A DNA stretch of 17,639 nt, taken from positions 1 through 17,639 of the forward strand of contig CAYSSK010000083.1 of assembly GCA_964433645.1 (NCBI GenBank). Reading direction: 5' to 3'. The position numbers were made by a program, and so were the translations under genes. The notes beneath the pieces were generated by a model. It saw nothing but the letters and a program-made list of their open reading frames with translations, ran no database searches and was not told the DNA's origin. Positions 14,498-17,639 of this stretch are shown here, piece after piece (the stretch's first letter is position 1; the number at the start of each line of letters is the position of its first letter). Source of the DNA: Desulfofustis sp964433645. Lineage in GTDB: Bacteria; Desulfobacterota; Desulfobulbia; Desulfobulbales; Desulfocapsaceae.

Positions 14498-14876
14498 GTC
14501 CTCGTTTGCCCAGTCCGCGGAAAAAAGCGGTGATTGCCTGCTCGGCCTCCTGGCACGTTATGGCATGGTGACTGGCAAAAGAGTCGATGATTTCAGCGGT
14601 TGTCCTCGATCCGTCCACCAATTCCCAGACCTGACTTCCGAGTTCGTCCAACTCCAGGGTCCTTTTTGCCGTCTGGGAGGGATCCGGGCGACCGTGGAAC
14701 CGTGCCAGCACCGACGAAAAAAACGGTTTCAGGGTCAGTGTGTACTCGATCCTTACGTGTCCCGAGGCCAGGTGTTCCCAGGAGAGGACATTGTTATGGA
14801 CCGGAATGCAGGCCAAGGCCTGTTCACGTGTCAAGGAGGGTGGCCGGACCCTTTTTTTTGCGGTGAATGATGACAT
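14481..14876 (-). CDS. PqqD-like peptide-carrier protein
   Basis: This is a 131-residue protein. The C-terminal 70 residues (about 65-130) match the PqqD/RiPP-recognition fold: LELDELGSQVWELVDGSRTTAEIID, then a helix pair ending FFRGLGKRGLI. PqqD-type domains bind precursor peptides and hand them to modifying enzymes. The N-terminal 60 residues (CIPVHNNVLSWEHLASGHVRIEYTL) are a family-specific extension. ATG 14876 has AAGGA 5 nt upstream. It overlaps the end of the preceding gene by 46 bp, so translational coupling is likely, and it is the last gene of the operon. No radical SAM enzyme or precursor peptide is visible in the window. Confidence 0.84.
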   Translation of the reverse strand: MSSFTAKKRVRPPSLTREQALACIPVHNNVLSWEHLASGHVRIEYTLTLKPFFSSVLARFHGRPDPSQTAKRTLELDELGSQVWELVDGSRTTAEIIDSFASHHAITCQEAEQAITAFFRGLGKRGLIAMR

Positions 14877-15736
14877 AATAGTCCTTCGAAGGCCGCGATG
14901 GTCTCTGCATCCAGGGGGCGATAGCTGTCCAGCAGGACCCCGAGAATACGATCGTTTTCAGGCAGATGCTGCAATTGCGCCCAGCGATAGGGTCGGCGCC
15001 GAAAGATCCGTTTCAGCAGGCTCACCCAGGTTCCCGGGGTGGATCTGCAACGCAGGGTAGAGGCATCGATCCGTTCCGGAGCATGCTGCGTGATGCCGCT
15101 GAACCGGGCAAACAAGGTCTCAATGGAAGCTCTTCTGAGGTGCTCCGAAGCGGGTGCCAGTCTACAGAGATGAAGCTCTCCGGTGGTACAGGTAAAACTC
15201 AGCGAAGTCAGGCCAAAAGCAAAAGAATAGCGGGCAAGTGAATAATCGCTCGGCAGCATAAACGACAGATCCTGAATGCACCAGCGGCTGGGGCCGCTTC
15301 GCCGATGTTGACAGTCAATGGTCGATAGCAGCGGTTGAAGATGGGACGCCGCCAGATTTTCCGGATAGCAGCGAAGCAAAGCCACCATGCCGCAGGTCTT
15401 GCAGGTCAGTACCAGAAGGTCCGGTGCTCCCGACCCGTTTGCAGAAAACGCTTGCAAGACAAAAGAGGGGGATAGGTGTCCAGTGTCTTGAACAGCTTCG
15501 AGCCGGGGCCGTCTGCCGATTGCTTGTCGAAGCAAATCGGAGACGATCCGATCCGGTGATGGCGGGCGGTGATGCCGGCTTGCGGGACACTCCCAGCGAA
15601 TCTCAAGGCATGGCCTCAGGGCCCGCTCAAAAATAAGATGGCACGGCCCCTTGACGATCGCTTCCCACCCGTCCGGGACGACAATACTCATCCCGTTCCA
15701 ACCGATGAGCCGTCCGGGATGATCGTCATAAGCCAT
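14831..15736 (-). CDS. Cysteine-rich protein of unknown function with internal duplication
   Basis: This 301-residue protein is not recognised as a named family. It is soluble-looking and lacks a signal peptide. Two segments resemble each other: about 10-60 (GWNGMSIVVPDGW ... LEIRWECPAS) and about 150-205 (RWCIQDLSFMLPSDY ... LHLCRLAPAS), suggesting duplication. It holds more than ten cysteines, including CKTC near 111-114. A basic patch (LLKRIFRRRPYRW) follows near 250. ATG 15736 lies 4 nt after the stop of the secreted-protein gene; Met16 is an alternative start. Its 3' end overlaps the PqqD-like gene, and an A8 run (14852-14859) in the overlap is placed for a -1 shift into that frame. Context suggests it works with the PqqD-like protein. 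Confidence 0.78.
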   Translation of the reverse strand: MAYDDHPGRLIGWNGMSIVVPDGWEAIVKGPCHLIFERALRPCLEIRWECPASRHHRPPSPDRIVSDLLRQAIGRRPRLEAVQDTGHLSPSFVLQAFSANGSGAPDLLVLTCKTCGMVALLRCYPENLAASHLQPLLSTIDCQHRRSGPSRWCIQDLSFMLPSDYSLARYSFAFGLTSLSFTCTTGELHLCRLAPASEHLRRASIETLFARFSGITQHAPERIDASTLRCRSTPGTWVSLLKRIFRRRPYRWAQLQHLPENDRILGVLLDSYRPLDAETIAAFEGLLCHHSPQKKGSGHPP

Positions 15737-15740
15737 CGAT

Positions 15741-16355
15741 TCATCGAGGGATCATATAATCCCATTGGGGCAGTTTGCGCTTTTCCATGCGTTCTCTCGC
15801 TTCGGCGTCTTTATTGGCCTCACAGAGCTTGAGAAAACAGAGGCGCTCTTCTTCTTCGCGATCCGGCAAGGAGAGTTTGACGATATTGCCGATATTTTCA
15901 TTTGGATTTTGCAGATTGTGTTGCAGAACGAGATTGATGCGACGATCCTGCTCGTCGAAAAAAGTCCATTTCCAGGTATGAACAACGCCGAAGGCGTCGC
16001 CCTTCCACTCATCGGGCGGTCCGAATTTCTCTTTGAATTTTTTCAGTAGTTCGTCGTAGAATTTTTTGCTTGAATCCTCGTATTTCATGCGGATCTTGAC
16101 AACTGTGTCGGGGTAGGCACAGGTCCCGTACGAGATGTACCCTCTGCGGAATCCATACCAATCCGCTACCTCGATCTCTTGCAGGTAATCGGCGTGGTCG
16201 ATATCGGAATACTCGCTGATATTCGACCCCAAACGGAACTCGGCAATTTCCAGGGGAGGGTCGACAGCCGCCAGCGACACCGGTTGATAGATCGGCAGGG
16301 CGGCAAGACAGATCAGGCAGAAGAAGACAGGATAACGGTTCATCATTGGACTCAC
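15741..16355 (-). CDS. Secreted/periplasmic protein of unknown function
   Basis: This 204-residue protein starts with a Sec signal peptide: hydrophobic core at about 9-24 and a probable cleavage after SLAA near 30. No lipobox follows, so it is likely soluble in the periplasm. The mature part is charged, with a helical segment (YEDSSKKFYDELLKKFKEKFG), an aromatic strand (HTWKWTFFDEQ) and two late cysteines in RLCFLKLCEAN. I do not recognise the family. ATG 16355 overlaps the stop of the upstream gene as ATGA; Met5 is an alternative start. As the only exported product of the operon seen here, it could be a partner of the ABC exporter. Confidence 0.8.
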   Translation of the reverse strand: MSPMMNRYPVFFCLICLAALPIYQPVSLAAVDPPLEIAEFRLGSNISEYSDIDHADYLQEIEVADWYGFRRGYISYGTCAYPDTVVKIRMKYEDSSKKFYDELLKKFKEKFGPPDEWKGDAFGVVHTWKWTFFDEQDRRINLVLQHNLQNPNENIGNIVKLSLPDREEEERLCFLKLCEANKDAEARERMEKRKLPQWDYMIPR

Positions 16356-16885
16356 ATGGGGATTGCAGACGTCTGCCGGTCGGTATCGAGATAGGTATCC
16401 AGGATGAAGTCCGTCTGTTCGACCAATCGATTGATGCGCAGTTGCACGATCCGTTCGATCAAACGATCCTTCTGGTCAGGGTAGGTTTCAAGCACTTTTT
16501 GAAAGGTGGTCCGGTCGATGACCATAACGTCGACATTCTCGGCGGCGCGAGCATTGAAAAACCAGTGAAAACTGGCGAGCAGCGCAAGTTCCCCAAAAAG
16601 TGTTCCCTGTTCAATGGGTTGGAGAAGAACTTCTTTGTCATGACGGGTGACGGTGATTTCAATTCGTCCCTGAACGATGAAAAACGCCGCGCTGGCGGTG
16701 TTGCCCTGTTCGACAAGATACTCTCCGGTCCGAAACGATCGGTGAACGGAGAGGTAGGCGAACAGTTTCACGACGTCGAGGTGCAGGCCGGAAAAGAGCG
16801 ACGAATGGCGAAGCAGATCGAAATCGCAGGTCAATCGGCAATGCCGTTGTTCGTTACCGTTCGTGTTGATCGTTGATGAGGCCAT
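16352..16885 (-). CDS. Cyclic-nucleotide-binding-fold protein with degenerate ligand pocket
   Basis: This 177-residue protein is a single cNMP-binding (CAP-like) beta-roll with a C-terminal helix and no DNA-binding domain. Family features are FRTGEYLVEQGNTASAAFFIVQGRIEI (51-77) and the phosphate-binding cassette start FGELALL (97-103). The arginine that normally grips the cyclic phosphate is replaced by Trp108 (SFHWFFN), so classical cAMP/cGMP binding is doubtful. Its start overlaps the ABC gene end by 32 bp and its stop overlaps the next start by 4 bp. Similar degenerate cNMP domains are fused to some peptide-export ABC ATPases; here the domain is a separate protein and may regulate the transporter. 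Confidence 0.86.
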   Translation of the reverse strand: MASSTINTNGNEQRHCRLTCDFDLLRHSSLFSGLHLDVVKLFAYLSVHRSFRTGEYLVEQGNTASAAFFIVQGRIEITVTRHDKEVLLQPIEQGTLFGELALLASFHWFFNARAAENVDVMVIDRTTFQKVLETYPDQKDRLIERIVQLRINRLVEQTDFILDTYLDTDRQTSAIPM

Positions 16886-17639
16886 ATAATATTCCTTTTC
16901 TCTGCAGCAGTTCGTCGTAGTTGCCGGACTCCACGATTTTTCCTTCCTTCATCACCAAAATATGGTCATATTCCGAAATTATGTCAAGACGATGGACAAC
17001 GGCGATCACCGTTGTCACGCCATGGAGCCTGTCTCTTACATACTGTTGTATACGGGCCTGTGAGGTGTTGTCAAGACTGGCCGTCGCCTCGTCGAGGATG
17101 AGTACGGGGCATCGTTTCAACAGGGCCCGGGCCAGTGCTATTTTTTGTTTCTGCCCCCCGGAAAGATTGTCTCCTTTGCCGCCGACATGGAAATCGAGCC
17201 CGATATCCATGACATCGTCAAGCAGCCCTTGCCGTTCAAGCTCGTCTATAATCAGGGTCCCGAAGGTCTTCTGCAGGCGTTCCTGGTCGACGACATTACC
17301 AAACAAAATATTATCGTGCAGGGATTGGGCATAGAGATACTGGGTAACGCAAAACGGCGTGAATACCGGCTCGGCGGCACCGTCGGTCGGGCCGGGTCGA
17401 TAGGGGGCCAGTTCTTTCTGCAGTGTGCCGTCGACGCACGCTTCCAGATCAACACCCACCACCTGCTGGAGAAATTGCCGGCGGGCGGCGAGAATATCCA
17501 TCTCGAAAGCGGGTGATATCGAGGCTATCTTATGAGTTCCCGGGGTGAACTTCAGAGCAAGGAGCAGAAAACGGTCCAGGTCTTTCGCCCGGAGTGCATG
17601 GAGTGAGCTGTCGCCGGCTTTTTGCAGCAGCGTTTTATA
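16854..17639 (-). CDS. Exporter-type ABC transporter ATP-binding protein (5' truncated by window edge)
   Basis: The frame is open to the right edge, giving 261 C-terminal residues. Visible ATPase motifs are LSGGQ (159-163), Walker B VLILDEATASLD (179-190), the D-loop and the H-loop VVHRLD (His216), with an exporter-type end (MKEGKIVESGNYDELL). Ahead of SLHDNILFG lies a segment of more than 90 residues (FLLLALKFTPGTH ... LAARRQFLQQVVG ... PVFTPFCVTQ) where a normal exporter ATPase has only a short Walker A-to-Q-loop stretch. The Walker A and any membrane domain lie outside the window. A family of large ABC proteins with such an insert is known to me, but their cargo is not. It heads the visible operon, and its stop overlaps the cNMP-fold gene. 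Confidence 0.9.
   Translation of the reverse strand, partial: YKTLLQKAGDSSLHALRAKDLDRFLLLALKFTPGTHKIASISPAFEMDILAARRQFLQQVVGVDLEACVDGTLQKELAPYRPGPTDGAAEPVFTPFCVTQYLYAQSLHDNILFGNVVDQERLQKTFGTLIIDELERQGLLDDVMDIGLDFHVGGKGDNLSGGQKQKIALARALLKRCPVLILDEATASLDNTSQARIQQYVRDRLHGVTTVIAVVHRLDIISEYDHILVMKEGKIVESGNYDELLQRKGILYGLINDQHER

Overview
The window looks like chromosomal DNA of a Gram-negative anaerobe, most likely a Desulfobacterota (former Deltaproteobacteria, tentatively the Desulfobulbales). This rests on high GC, a fused DHH-CBS-CBS-CCA/polyA nucleotidyltransferase, an outer-membrane beta-barrel C-terminus, molybdenum formate-dehydrogenase maturation genes (fdhD, mobB), a 'two-CW' cysteine-rich HTH protein and a PqqD-like protein of deltaproteobacterial style. 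The assignment comes from gene content, not a database match. A 100-N scaffold gap lies at 9273-9372.

Left part (1-6683). The 3' end of a beta-barrel gene closes with a strong terminator. Then come minus-strand genes. An FAD-linked oxidase lies upstream of rpsU, xerD, the DHH/CBS/CCA fusion and an M50 site-2-type protease. rpsU has a near-ideal sigma70 promoter and a leader with a terminator-like hairpin that competes with a second stem.

Middle part (6836-12862). This holds housekeeping and anaerobic-metabolism genes in short, mostly divergent or convergent units: ddl (+), fdhD (-), mobB (+, cut by the gap), serS (-, cut by the gap), tatC (+), a DUF523/TudS-like protein (-), an FtsB-like protein (+) and an FmdB zinc ribbon (-). 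The intergenic DNA next to the M50 gene and the fdhD/mobB intergenic region share an imperfect repeat of about 50 bp. It folds into a long hairpin, and three base pairs differ in compensatory fashion between the two copies. This is my strongest candidate for an undescribed structured RNA or regulatory element.

Right part (13037-17639). A two-CW HTH protein lies divergent to a family-4-like uracil-DNA glycosylase with a remodelled active-site loop. Facing it is a tightly packed minus-strand operon that enters from beyond the right edge. It encodes an exporter-type ABC ATPase with an unusual segment before its helical domain, a degenerate cyclic-nucleotide-binding-fold protein, a secreted protein, a cysteine-rich protein with an internal duplication, and a PqqD-like protein. 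Every junction overlaps or is 4 nt long, and the last one carries an A8 slippery run positioned for a -1 shift into the PqqD frame. The gene set suggests an uncharacterised peptide maturation/export or envelope-related system. Its exact role cannot be read from this window.
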